Assembly: GCA_020809705.1 (NCBI GenBank)
Contig: CP085826.1
Coordinates: 2,170,001 to 2,234,000 of the forward strand
Origin: Calonectria ilicicola
Lineage: Eukaryota > Ascomycota > Sordariomycetes > Hypocreales > Nectriaceae
Direction: 5' to 3'
Length of the DNA: 64,000 nt
The notes under the pieces were generated by a model that saw nothing but the letters and a program-made list of their open reading frames with translations, was not told the DNA's origin and did no database searches. Every line of letters starts with the position of its first letter. Position 1 is the stretch's first letter. Of this stretch, positions 31,361-41,772 are shown piece by piece. The position numbers and the translations under genes are program-made.

Positions 31361-33176
31361 GTTGCCAGCGACGCCGTAAGCGACAGGCTGGTGTTAAGGA
31401 AGGCTCCCAAGCCAAAGGTTGAGGCAGCAGCGGAGCGCCTGGGCCTGGGGCGGGCCGCAAGGAACGGGTTGGAAACGCGAAAGACCGATTAGCGCGTGAA
31501 TTCCAAGAGAAATTATCCGGTCGCAGTCGTATCGGGATGGTGGTGGTCGAACAGGCGCGTCGGAAGCCCAGTGCAGGGCGAAGACTTTGCTTAGTGTTGA
31601 AGGAGAATGGTTGAAGGATGCAAGCAAAGCATAGGTACCGTGCTGGTATGACGATGACACAGGATAGCAAGGCAGACAGGCTAAACTGTGGCTTGTGGCT
31701 GATACCTTGTGGCTTGTGTATGGGCGGCAGTGAGCTACCCTGCTAGTCTTGGAGCTTGGATAGACGACTTTTGTTCTATTCCATCATCATGTACAAAGAA
31801 GTTCAAAGGTGCTGAAGCTTGTCTAGCTGTATGGGCTTGTGCTTCGTAAATTTTTGGCTTTCTTGGTACACTTATATATTCCTGGTTCCCTTGCTGCAAA
31901 TGAAGCTGGGAGGGTAGGAGGCTACGGAAATCTAAATGCTGCAGCAGCATGTGAGCTTCAAGGGATGTAACCTCTTGGATGACTGGCCCTCTTCAAAATA
32001 ATAATAGGGCATCGCTGTCTAGCCTAGGTAAAAATATATAAAGGTATTATCGTTCAGCTAACCGCATCTTGCGTCTTTAAAGATCAGAACTCTAATCCTC
32101 AACCACGCAAACTGGGGACAAAAAAACATGAGACACCAAGCCAAACACCCAGCCACCTACACAGCTACTTTACCACTAAATTATCATAACTGGACGTATT
32201 ACTTTCGATCAACTGCATCTCCTTGGAGGTGATTTTTATATAATAAACCGATTAGGTATTAAATAAATAAATTTAGGATATATTTATTTCATTAGGGTGC
32301 TAGGTTTGGTGTCTTATGTTTTCTGCCCCCGCTTGCCACATGCAACAAAAATTACAACTTCAGTACAGAGCCCCGCAACAGAACGGAGCACGTCCAGCCG
32401 TGTACGGTTCTTATATATTTTCGCACACTGTATAGAACCACGCCGGACAGGGCTAAACACCTTTGTGGACCCTGTATCGTGGGGTACTTCCCTTCCAAAA
32501 AGAACCCTGCAACCCACCACCCATCAGCATGTATACAGTTTGCGCAACGCATCGTTACTGTATCACCGAGCGCACACTCAATCGCTCATAGGTCGTGGTA
32601 TTCTTTCTTGCAAGTGGGGATGACGAGACAATCTGCAAACAACAGTCCTGACCTCAATCACTCTCGTCTCAGCTCAACCCAGTCTCAGACACGCCCTGAT
32701 TTCATCTCCCAACTTGCTCTTCAGCGCCTTCTACATTCCCCTTCACTCACTCACTCTAAGCCACCCTCCATTCGCAAAAGTAGCCTTGCTTCGGATGAGG
32801 TGATGCTTAACGAACAAAACCTAGGCTGCCCTCTCAATCACACTCTCCCTCGCATGGCGCATGGAGTCGCGGACAGACCACGACACCAACACCAATTTCG
32901 GTCAGCCTTGCGATCGCACAGCGCGCTCTTCATCAGCCTCCACATCTAGCAGGGTTGCTTTCATCTTATCGTCTTCCCAACTTGGATCTGCGCCTGAATT
33001 TGAACTCCAGCACTGAGCGCGACATGCGATTCGAGTTGGCCACTTAAACTGAATCCGGCAAAAGCAAGTCGGGGTCGGTGCAACACCAGTCAAGCTATAC
33101 ACCGTGGCATCTCATTCCACTGCAGCCACTCACTTGTCGCTTTGGAATACCAGTACGAACAAATACACGTCTACCT
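31361..33176. promoter_or_regulatory. Divergent 1.8-kb promoter region, TFIIF / Cid1-type enzyme
   Basis: No supported gene. An AT-rich core (about 31990-32300, with TATATAAAGG near 32034 and TATATTTATTT near 32279) is flanked by pyrimidine-rich leader sequence before the Cid1-type gene (32640-33170). Frames at 32479-32949 and elsewhere lack motifs and would be upstream ORFs if transcribed. The length is large for this compact genome. Confidence 0.45.
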
Positions 33177-36100
33177 ATGATGTTGCCCAGCCACCAAAAC
33201 GATCAGGCTGCTGCCTCTCCCTCGCGCCTAGAGAATCACCTTCGCAACCTCATTCTGTCAAATAATTCCATTGAGCCAGGCTCTTCACCCAGGTCCTCTC
33301 CTGCTCGTCACTCATTGCCACCGGGCTTCTCTTCTCCAACCAACGATGGCGACCATGCGCAGTTAGAGGATGACACGCCAACCATGGGTGATAGTGAGGA
33401 ATCTCCGTCGAAAGGAGCCTCTCAGGCCTCCAGAGGCAGACGCAAGCGACCTAATCAAGCACAGAGACGTCAGATGAACTCACAACTTTCTATCCCATTT
33501 GACCCTCACCCTCAGCAGCCCCCTCCTCCCCCCAGGCCTTACTACAGTCCCAATTCACATTTCTCCAAGCCATCCCAGGGCTATCAGCGCCACATGTACT
33601 CAAACTCCGTTCCTCGTGCGTTGCCTCACGAAAACCGTTCAAGTCACTCATATGGGCACAATCCATGGAATGATCCCACAAAACATCATGGACCCCCTCC
33701 GCCTGGTTTCCCTCCAAGCGCTTCGCAACCATCTACTTATGAACAACGGAGAGGTGGGCAAGGACAGCTTTATAACCCCAGGCTCCCCCCACAGCCAAGC
33801 CCCGAAGAAATCGCTGCCCAAGCCGCTCTACTTGACCACCTGTGTTTTCATGTTGTTTCCAATTCTGGAATTGAACTGCCAGAGATTGCAGAAAAGGAGT
33901 CATTCCGTTGTCGCATCCAAGAAATCGCCCGTGAAGCCATTTTTCGGTTTGAGACAGAAACTCATAGCTCACGCCCATTCAATCCATTGTCAGTGGAACT
34001 TAAATGCTTTGGTAGCCTATCATCTGGTTTCGCTACCAAATCATCAGACATGGACTTGGGTCTTCTCTCTCCCATGTCTCCCATCGCTCCTGACGCTGCT
34101 GGGTCTCAAATTCCGCGCCTTCTAGAGAAAGCCTTTCTGGATGCCGGCCTGGGTGCGCGGCTTTTAACTCGGACCAGGGTCCCAATTATCAAGCTATGCT
34201 CAAGCCCTCCAGAGAAACTTTACCAGGATCTTCTTGATGAACGCTATAAATGGGAGAATGGCATCGACAATGAGAATCACGACGAAGATGAGCACGAAGT
34301 AAACGCCATACTTAACGAACACGATGAGGACAACAGTCAAGCTGCTGCTGCTGAGCATGGGTCGCCGTCTACCCAATTTACAGTACCAGGACAAACCGCG
34401 GAAGAAACTCAGAGCTTTCAGCTCAAACAAGGGTCTAGAAACTCACTATCCTCGTATTATGCTCTAGCGAAACGCACACTTCGAAGAGCTGGTGGCCGCG
34501 ACGTCACTATATCAAACTTGTTTGACTTTACGGATCAGGATTGGGACATCCTAAATCGTGTTTGCCATGCGTTTATCGCTGGTCTTGCTGATCCCGAGCT
34601 TCGACAACGGTTAGCAGCCTACCCATCGCTTATGTCTAGGGACGGGACCAATAAAAGATCTCTTTTGGGAGTCTTTACAGTAATCGAAGGCGAAAAAATC
34701 GTACAACTTTGGGAAAACAGAGGAAATATCGAAGAGTGGAAGACAGCCCAGAAATACCATACTGAACAATCCATCAAGACTTGGAAGGAAGTGGTCAACA
34801 CGGGAAACTTTGGGGAAGATCCCGTTTTCCATTCCAAACAACTCCAAGTTGCTCTAGATAGGGTCAGAAAGGGCCCTTCAGTTCAATACGTAACTCTAGA
34901 ACAAGGTCAGCACGAAACACCACTCCAGTACCACGACCGCGCGCATGGAATCATTTCAAGCGTGACGAGGATCGATGATCTTTCCGATCCGAACATTCAC
35001 AATGCTGTCACAATGGGCTATATAGCAGGCATGTATAATGAGAACATCCGAAACGCTGTCCAGGACTTTGTTGGTCCTTGGGCTACGAAGGGACACATAC
35101 CATCACTTGCAGTTCTGAGAAGACATGAGAGTCTACATCTCGCCTGGGAACTTGAGAGGGCTATTGAAAAGCAGTTATATGACGCATCTCATATTTCGGA
35201 TATTAAGCAATACATCCAACTTCTACGCTCGCCCATCGAAGAAGCACTGGGTCCAGACTCCAAGAAATTATTTTGCATCCCAGTTACTCCCGAAACATCC
35301 GATCTCCTCAACAAGATCCGCATGCTACAAGACCCCCACAGGATGGCACCCAATCAACCGCGAGACAGATATCGGGATCGTTTGGAATTCCCAAAAACCG
35401 GTGCAGGTGTACAATGCGATATCAACTTTTCAGCCCATCTGGCGCTCCAAAACACTCTCCTCCTTAGATGCTACTCGCATACCGATGCTCGGGTTCGGCC
35501 AATGATCTTATTCATCAAGCATTGGGCCAAGGTACGCGGAATCAACTCAGGATATCGGGGAACCTTGAGTAGTTACGGTTATGTCCTAATGGTCCTCCAC
35601 TACCTTGTGAATGTTGCTCAGCCTTTTGTATCCCCCAACCTGCAGCAGCTCGGTCCACAGCCTCCTCCAAATCTGTCACCAGTAGAGATGGAGGGTGTAT
35701 TTATGTGTCGAGGTCACAATGTGCAGTTTTGGCGAAATGAAGACGAGATTCTCCAGCTGGCCCGGGCTAATCAGCTCAATCACAACTCGGAATCAATCGG
35801 TCACCTCCTCCGTGGCTTCTTTGAGTACTATGCCCAAAGCGGAATGATGAGCTCTTCTCAAGGCAAGGGGTTTGACTGGGGCAGAGACGTTCTCAGCCTA
35901 AGGAGCCCCGGAGGCCTGTTGACCAAGCAACTCAAGGGATGGACCGGAGCCAAAACAGTCTATGAGCCTCAAGGCTTTGGTTCTGTTCCACCCTCAGATC
36001 AAGCAGTTTCGGCATCTTCAGGTCTATCTCCTGCAAAACCCACTGAGAATGGTGCAACACTGAGGCAGGGAACTCCAGGAAACAAGAACGGCGAAGTAAA

Positions 36101-36359
36101 GGAGGTTCGGCACCGGTACCTTTTTGCTATTGAGGACCCCTTTGAGTTGGATCACAATGTTGCACGAACCGTCACACACAATGGCATTGTCTCCATTCGA
36201 GATGAGTTCCGTCGAGCATGGCGAATCGTTAAGTCCGCTGGAAACGGTGCTCCTCATGAGGACTTGCTACAAGATGTTAATGATGTTGAAGAGACTGCAA
36301 ACCCCTTCTTACAGCTGTTGGACAATATTCACGGTCTTGGTACGTCTGGAGGCAAGTAG
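33177..36359 (+). CDS. Cid1-type terminal nucleotidyltransferase (TUTase / poly(A) polymerase), 1060 aa
   Basis: Intronless. A Ser/Pro/Gln-rich N-terminus of about 230 residues precedes the nucleotidyltransferase core. CFGSLSSGFATKSSDMDLGL carries the GS motif and the Asp pair (D291, D293); the third Asp is in VQCDINFSAH at about 748. A helical domain follows (RPMILFIKHWAKVRGIN, then GTLSSYGYVLMVLHYLV), and a PAP-associated region with RHRYLFAIEDPFELDHNVARTV near the C-terminus. Such enzymes add U or A tails to RNA in the cytoplasm and affect mRNA decay. Between the second and third catalytic Asp there are about 450 residues, against about 60 in fission-yeast Cid1; the insert has an acidic part and a helical, conserved-looking part. 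Start codons at 33177 and 33180 are equivalent. Whether it prefers UTP or ATP cannot be read from the sequence. Confidence 0.9.
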   Translation: MMLPSHQNDQAAASPSRLENHLRNLILSNNSIEPGSSPRSSPARHSLPPGFSSPTNDGDHAQLEDDTPTMGDSEESPSKGASQASRGRRKRPNQAQRRQMNSQLSIPFDPHPQQPPPPPRPYYSPNSHFSKPSQGYQRHMYSNSVPRALPHENRSSHSYGHNPWNDPTKHHGPPPPGFPPSASQPSTYEQRRGGQGQLYNPRLPPQPSPEEIAAQAALLDHLCFHVVSNSGIELPEIAEKESFRCRIQEIAREAIFRFETETHSSRPFNPLSVELKCFGSLSSGFATKSSDMDLGLLSPMSPIAPDAAGSQIPRLLEKAFLDAGLGARLLTRTRVPIIKLCSSPPEKLYQDLLDERYKWENGIDNENHDEDEHEVNAILNEHDEDNSQAAAAEHGSPSTQFTVPGQTAEETQSFQLKQGSRNSLSSYYALAKRTLRRAGGRDVTISNLFDFTDQDWDILNRVCHAFIAGLADPELRQRLAAYPSLMSRDGTNKRSLLGVFTVIEGEKIVQLWENRGNIEEWKTAQKYHTEQSIKTWKEVVNTGNFGEDPVFHSKQLQVALDRVRKGPSVQYVTLEQGQHETPLQYHDRAHGIISSVTRIDDLSDPNIHNAVTMGYIAGMYNENIRNAVQDFVGPWATKGHIPSLAVLRRHESLHLAWELERAIEKQLYDASHISDIKQYIQLLRSPIEEALGPDSKKLFCIPVTPETSDLLNKIRMLQDPHRMAPNQPRDRYRDRLEFPKTGAGVQCDINFSAHLALQNTLLLRCYSHTDARVRPMILFIKHWAKVRGINSGYRGTLSSYGYVLMVLHYLVNVAQPFVSPNLQQLGPQPPPNLSPVEMEGVFMCRGHNVQFWRNEDEILQLARANQLNHNSESIGHLLRGFFEYYAQSGMMSSSQGKGFDWGRDVLSLRSPGGLLTKQLKGWTGAKTVYEPQGFGSVPPSDQAVSASSGLSPAKPTENGATLRQGTPGNKNGEVKEVRHRYLFAIEDPFELDHNVARTVTHNGIVSIRDEFRRAWRIVKSAGNGAPHEDLLQDVNDVEETANPFLQLLDNIHGLGTSGGK

Positions 36360-36623
36360 ATTTTTGGTGTCTCAATCAGGGATGTACTCATGGACAGGTC
36401 GGTGGTGGCGGCGCACTAGGGCTTCATAGTCATGTAAGGGGCAGGATGTTGAGGAGAGAAAGATCAAACATCTTAGAAATGAGGGTTGTTTGAGTATGTA
36501 TCAATTTTGTAATAACTTGTTCCTCTAACAGCGTATACAATCGTATAATGCTACTCTGTCTGCGGTGATCTTGCGAGGTATATTTTTCCGATTTACATAA
36601 AAAATAGTCTGTACCCCATAGGT

Positions 36624-38384
36624 CTAATCATCTTGTGACAGTACGTCAAATGGATTCCGCACTACCGGCCTTTTCACGTCACTTGATGACATAGGCGTCG
36701 GAGCCATCCGTTTTGTCGCCTTGGACTTTTTTGGTAGTGCTCGAGTCAAATCTTTTTTGGACTCCTCGTGCAGAGGCACAAAATTATTCACCATTCTCAA
36801 GACTTCGGTTCCATTTCTTCGGGAAATCAGATCGACTATACCATCGATGTCTGGAAATTTGGCCAAGGGAGGCAATGAATCCAATACATCCCTCAATTCT
36901 GGCACTGTTGATTTAGCTGGAACCAAGGCCAATATTTGCTTGAGCATACGAAAAGAGTAATATGTCGCCTGAATTTGAGCAACAAAGTGGATAATATCCC
37001 ACGATATCTTATTTTTGTCGATTGTCAATGCACGTTGAAGTATTCGTAATGCGTGAGATTGCTTTCCCTCCTCACAGCAATAGCGGATGTCAAGCGAAAG
37101 GCTAAACACATGCCATGCCAGGTCTATGTCTCCTTTCGTTGCGTCCTTGATCCGACCAATCAATTCCACAAGGGATTTTGCCAACTCTTCACCTGATATC
37201 TTAGATATCAGGGGGACCTGTCGCCCTTTCTGGGCTGTGTTGTTTACTCGCCGGTACTCGTGGACTGAGGAGGATTGACCCGGGATGATCCATCGCAAAA
37301 TGGTATAAGCCAGTTGTCGAATAGATGTACTTTGTTCCCAGGCAGTTCCCCGAGTGGGATCTTCAATAAGAATGGGAAGAAATATCCTATACTCCTGACA
37401 ATTATTTACTTCGCTTGAATTTGCATATTGAATCACAAGCTCTGATATCCTGGGATCCAGGGATTCAAACTGGAGAGACTCTGGCCACTTCGCAATCTCA
37501 TGTTGCAAGTACTCCTGGCAGAAGTTTTGATAGCAAACATCGTCTCCAATCGGCTTGGAGCATTCTTGCTGAAGCTGTGGCAGCGACAGATGAGGGTCGC
37601 GTTTCCTCTCGTAGGCAAACCGACAAATTTGGCTTGAGGACGCAAACCCCAACTTCTCACAAATATGGGCAGGTGAGAAAGCCACACAAGCAAGCCTTGA
37701 TTCTCCATCCAGGTATATATCTCGAAAGAAGACAACCTTTCCGTCCCCCAGGTCATGTGCAAGCAGGTCAGAATCAGATGTAAGGACGGTCCCGCCTGAT
37801 TCTAGGGGATGCTGGGCACAGTAGGCGTCGGCCTCGCCCGGTACGAGGCGAACTAGTTGCTTGTACCGAGAAGATAGTCTCAGGGCTTCGATAACTGCAG
37901 GCACATGGAAGCTGGGTGGGAGGAAAGGTTTCCTGGGCGGCGGTTTCGGTGTGAAGAGAATTGAGGGCTCGAGGGTATCTGGTGACGAAAGATATGTCCG
38001 TGGGCGTCCTTTAGTATCTACAGAATGCGCAAGGCGAAGGTGATGAAAGCTCTTCGCCATTCTTTCCATACGCACAGGCCGCTTAGCTAGAGGTAGATGG
38101 CCATCAAAGTATATGGTGTCACTGTGACATTCGTCAGCCATTGGATATGCGGCCGAATCCCAATGCTTTACTCACATACTTACACGACGACCGGTGAGCT
38201 CATCAAGCCATGCAATAGCAGTTTCGCCGAGGAGTGTGTATGACGGTAGAGCTATGCCATTTCTATTGCAGACATGAAGAATATGGTAGGCCAAGGCCGG
38301 CCCATCGATGACGACGGACTGTCCATCGAGAAGGTCATGGGCGGCAAATGGCTCTAGGGTAGTGATGAGGTGAGGAATCCCCAT
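36624..38384 (-). CDS. Asteroid/XPG-domain nuclease-like protein, 568 aa
   Basis: Two exons: 38384-38176 and 38121-36624, 54-nt intron. The first exon begins MGIPHLITTLEPFAAHDLLD, an XPG-N-type start with VVIDGPALAYHIL. The second has SDTIYFDGHLP, KRPVRMERM, then VPGEADAYCAQHP and VLTSDSDLLAHDLGDGKVVFF, the XPG-I core with acidic residues as in the Asteroid group. The C-terminal half is helical with no known fold. Members are related to FEN1/XPG flap nucleases but often lack the full set of metal ligands, so activity is uncertain. Two donors overlap at the exon end (GTAAGT at 38183 and GTGAGT at 38175); only the second keeps the frame. The region is close (264 bp) and convergent to the Cid1-type gene. 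Confidence 0.85.
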
Positions 38385-38529
38385 GATGGCTAAGATCCGG
38401 AGTGCAAACTCAGAGTGAGAAACGAAATGTCTGATCCTCTCAGGTTATGTTTAGTCAAGTCGATTCTTTGGTGTGGGGTTACCAAAGGCTTGGACAAATC
38501 TAGCGGGTTTGTGCCATGTTGAACCGCCC

Positions 38530-38558
38530 TTGGTTTGGTTTGGTTTGGTTTGGTTTGG
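38530..38558. repeat. (TGGTT)n microsatellite
   Basis: Between five and six uninterrupted TGGTT units. It lies ~150 nt upstream of the Asteroid-like gene. A site for length variation among strains; no function shown. Confidence 0.9.
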
Positions 38559-38759
38559 AAGTTTGCAAGGTGCATGCAAGGTGCAGCAGCAGCATTACAG
38601 TTACGGTTATTTACATTCAATAGCCAGCGGGAAACACCCCCATCCCATTTGCATGTATGTATAAGAGGGAAATATTACAGCCCTGATACGCAAGCCGCTG
38701 GGCGGCGACGAGCAGGAGTGTCTTTTCCTTAGCCTCGCAGCCCATATCGCGGCTGGACC

Positions 38760-38791
38760 TTTTTTTTTTCTTTTTTTTTCTTTTTTTTTTT
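38760..38791. repeat. Poly(T) tract, interrupted twice by C
   Basis: Runs of nine to eleven T separated by single C. Long dT tracts of this kind keep nucleosomes off promoters; here it sits in the middle of a divergent promoter. Confidence 0.9.
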
Positions 38792-39255
38792 CCCCGTTCG
38801 ATTTTTTTCTCGTTCCCGATCCGATATGCCCCGCTTGCTCTCAAACAAAACCCCGCTGTGACACGCGCTCATTTAGACTAGACAGTTTCCTAACACTGTA
38901 CGCGCCCAGCCACCTGACTGTCTCGATAAGCCCCAGTGCAACCCAGCCACAGTGTGTCAATGCTGTTCGGAGCCCCGAATGCCCCCCCACCAACCATTGG
39001 TGTCTTGCCTCAGCCCGCGGCTGGTCCAACTGCGGGCGCGCGAAAAAAAGCAAAGGGTCCCCATGTGAGCAGTGCGATATTTCCCGTATCCACACAGTCC
39101 CTTGTACCCGCCCCTTACCGAAGGCCGTGTAAGGAAGTAAAAAAAAAATAGCTTCTGCTCCCGAGCATGCAACTTTTTCTTTTGCAACCTCTCTTCTTCC
39201 CTTCCCTTCCACACTCTCCCTCCTTTTGTTCTTCTCAATCTATGGGTTGGTGAAG

Positions 39256-40963
39256 ATGCGCAACACACTCATCTTCTCCGGCAATTCGTGCCCAGTTCTC
39301 ACTGGCCAAATATGTGAGAACCTGGGCATGTCTCCTGCTAAGGCGGAGCTGACCCAATTCTCCAATGTGAGCTTCCTGTCGCCGCCTGCCGCATAGGCTC
39401 TGCGCTGCCTTGCCTCGTCGCCACGAATTCTTTTCTGAACCGGCGACGGCAAGTTGCAAGCTATGCTATGGGCTGCATTGTGTCCAAGACAGACTAACCT
39501 CCTCCCAAGGGCGAGACGAGTGTCAGGATCATGACCAGCGTTCGAGAAAAGGATGTCTTTGTCGTCCAGTCCGGCAGTTCCCGCATCAACGACTCCATCA
39601 TGGAGCTGCTCATCATGATCTCGGCCTGCAAAGGCGGCTCTGCCAACAAGGTCACTGGTTCGTCGCTCTCGCCCTCCCCCTCCCCCCAATCCATCTAGCT
39701 GAAACGCCATTGACTTACACACATGACTTCCCAGCCGTTCTACCCTACTTCCCCTACAGTAGACAGTCCAAGAAGAAGTCGCACCGTGGTGCCATCACTG
39801 CTCGCATGCTGGCTAACTTGATGGGCGTTGCTGGCGTTAAGCACGTCATCACCGTCGACCTACATGCTTCCCAGATGCAAGGCTTCTTCAAGTGCCCCGT
39901 CGATAACCTCCACGCCGAGCCCATTCTCGCCCGGTGGATTCGTCGCAACGTCCCCAACTGGCGAGAGGCAGTTGTTGTTTCGAAGAACGCCGGCGGTACG
40001 AAGCGAGTGACATCGCTCGCTGACGCTCTGAAACTCAACTTTGGTATTGTTACCACGGACCGCAGGCGTGGTGGTAACATGACGGCTAGCATGATTATGC
40101 ACCATTTTGATAATGTTGAGCGCCAACCAGCGTTGGAGACCAACCGACCTATTCCTAGACGAATGCCTACGGAGATGGACATTTCCACTCCTACTCTTGC
40201 TACGATTGAGCTTGCTACTACTCCCACGAGACCTTCGCGAATCGCAACCGATTCCCAGGGCTCGCCTAGGCGCGTGAACGCGTCCGCATCTGAGTCCACT
40301 CAGGATTCGAGCGTGACACCCCCTGCAAAGACCCCGGAGCCCTCTGTCAATGGCGACGCCGACTATCATGATCACAAGCCCCAGGAGGTGACCACCGGTC
40401 GACTGGTTCAGGGACGCATCGTGGAGGATGATTATCCTTCTCCAACACGATCGCCAGCTGAGACTAGCACGACTGAGGAAGACCCCATGACCATGTCTCA
40501 TGCATCTTCTTTCTTTGCTCCTGAGTCACAGTCTCTTGGAGGCTCTGGCGATGCCGGTGGCAGCTCGGACGAGGAAGACAATGCTTTCGAAGATCCCAAA
40601 GCTGAGCATATGATCACGCTCGTCGGAGATGTCAAGAACAGAACTGTCTTCATTGTTGATGATATGATTGACAAGGCCGGATCCTGGATTGCTGCGGCTG
40701 AGACAGTCGTCAAGAAGGGTGGAGCAAAGAAGGTTTACTGCATGGCTACTCATGGCATCTTTGGTGGAGACAGCCTTGAACAGCTGCAAGCATGCGAGTG
40801 CATTCACACCATCGTTGTGACCAACAGCTTCCCCATTGACAAGGACAGGGCTCGTAACATGACTAAGCTCGTCATTCTTGATCTCTCATTCCTTCTGGCA
40901 GAAGCCATCCGACGCAACCACTATGGCGAGTCGATCTCTCCTTTGTTCCAGCACTATGACTAG
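39256..40963 (+). CDS. Ribose-phosphate pyrophosphokinase (Prs5-type, with internal insert), 495 aa
   Basis: Three exons: 39256-39366, 39510-39657 and 39735-40963, with introns of 143 and 77 nt. Makes PRPP from ribose 5-phosphate and ATP for nucleotide, His and Trp synthesis. N-terminal [15 protein letters not shown] and [22 protein letters not shown] fit the family. The signature [12 protein letters not shown] (Asp about 128) and the PRPP-binding loop [11 protein letters not shown] (about 395) are present; most Prs proteins have VDDMADTCGT at the loop. An unrelated insert of about 110 residues, rich in Pro/Ser/Thr/Glu, lies between HHFDNVERQ and HMITLVGDV, as in yeast Prs1 and Prs5, which act in a complex with regular Prs subunits. 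I expect a regulatory or scaffold role on top of weak or absent activity. Confidence 0.9.
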
Positions 40964-41772
40964 ACGAAGATTGATGTATCCACATTCAATCAAGGCTTTC
41001 TTGCTTGAACGTAGGCTCTGCCTGCATTGGTGCTACATTCCCTGATGACGATTTACACGGCCCTTTTTGGTTCTTTTGCATTTTAGCGAGGCGTCCGGTG
41101 GAGGAAAGGTCGGTTTAACAAGGAAAAAAAACCCAAACATTCACTACTTGGGGATCTTGATGACAAAATTATTAACAAGTAGGTGACGGAATGACGAATA
41201 ACTGTTCTGGCCTGTTGTAGCGTCCACGTGGTCTTTGACATGTTGTCCCGCCCATCAGCATGATGTATTGCTTTGCCCATTTTATATTTGATGACCGTTG
41301 GTCAATATTCATTATAAACCCCCCCAGTGGTGCTGTCACTTGTGACAGCAAGGGCCCGATTCACCTCAGAATGGGTTCTTAACGGAACGCTGGTAGATTA
41401 TATCTTCGTCCTTAGAAGGCCCCTCATTCAGACCAATCTTGGTCTATGTTCCCTTCGGGGAGCTCGTGGATGAGGGGCAAGAGAAATTTTCGAACATTCC
41501 ATCCATACTATCCAATCTAGTAAAGTAGTAAGGCATGCCGACCATCGGTCAAAGCCCCATGGGGCTCTATACAATAAATACAATATTTTCTCAAATCATG
41601 TTTCGCAATCAACTTTAAGGGATGAGTGTTAAGTTAAAGTCTTGGTTTGTAGTTACGTTGGGAGAAGTCGCATGCCGATTCATCACATGCTCTTGTAAAG
41701 ATTATCAAGCTGTGCCTGGTTGAAACTGATGTTATATTACTGATATACATGTGTTTTCGTTAATGTCTACAT
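40964..41772. other. 3'-3' intergenic gap with hairpin-rich element
   Basis: 809 bp between the convergent PRPP synthetase and dehydrogenase genes. No coding frame is supported. It contains the hairpin-rich element at 41331-41478 described separately; the rest shows nothing. Confidence 0.5.
41331..41478. other. Candidate structured RNA element (three-way-junction-like)
   Basis: Perfect stem TGCTGTCAC/GTGACAGCA at 41331-41350, then CCC(G)ATTC/GAATGGG at 41355-41375. A nine-base outer stem GCCCCTCAT (41419-41427) pairs with ATGAGGGGC (41470-41478). Inside that outer stem sit two hairpins: AGACCAA/TTGGTCT (41430-41445) and TCCC-TTCG-GGGA (41450-41461), the latter closed by a C(UUCG)G tetraloop. 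Together these would fold as a three-way junction on either strand. It lies 370-515 nt past the PRPP synthetase stop, so it could belong to its 3' untranslated region, to that of the dehydrogenase, or to a separate RNA. TTATAAA lies about 20 nt upstream. I could not match it to a known RNA class. Confidence 0.35.

Larger units (their letters stand above)
38385..39255. promoter_or_regulatory. Divergent promoter Asteroid-like / PRPP synthetase, with simple repeats
   Basis: 871 bp between start codons. It contains a TGGTT pentanucleotide run at 38530-38558, two near-copies of a 10-mer (TGCAAGGTGC) just after it, and a 32-nt T tract with two C interruptions at about 38760-38791. A pyrimidine-rich leader (39180-39240) leads into the PRPP synthetase ATG. 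No coding frame is supported. Confidence 0.5.

Noticed and set aside
41419..41478. Hammerhead ribozyme in the three-way junction
   Set aside because: The core CUGAUGA and GAAA strings are missing on both strands.
41446..41490. Match to the 5' hairpin of U6 snRNA (GTTCCCTTCGGGGA)
   Set aside because: The conserved ACAGAGA and AGCATGGCCCC parts of U6 do not follow, so it is only a shared short hairpin.
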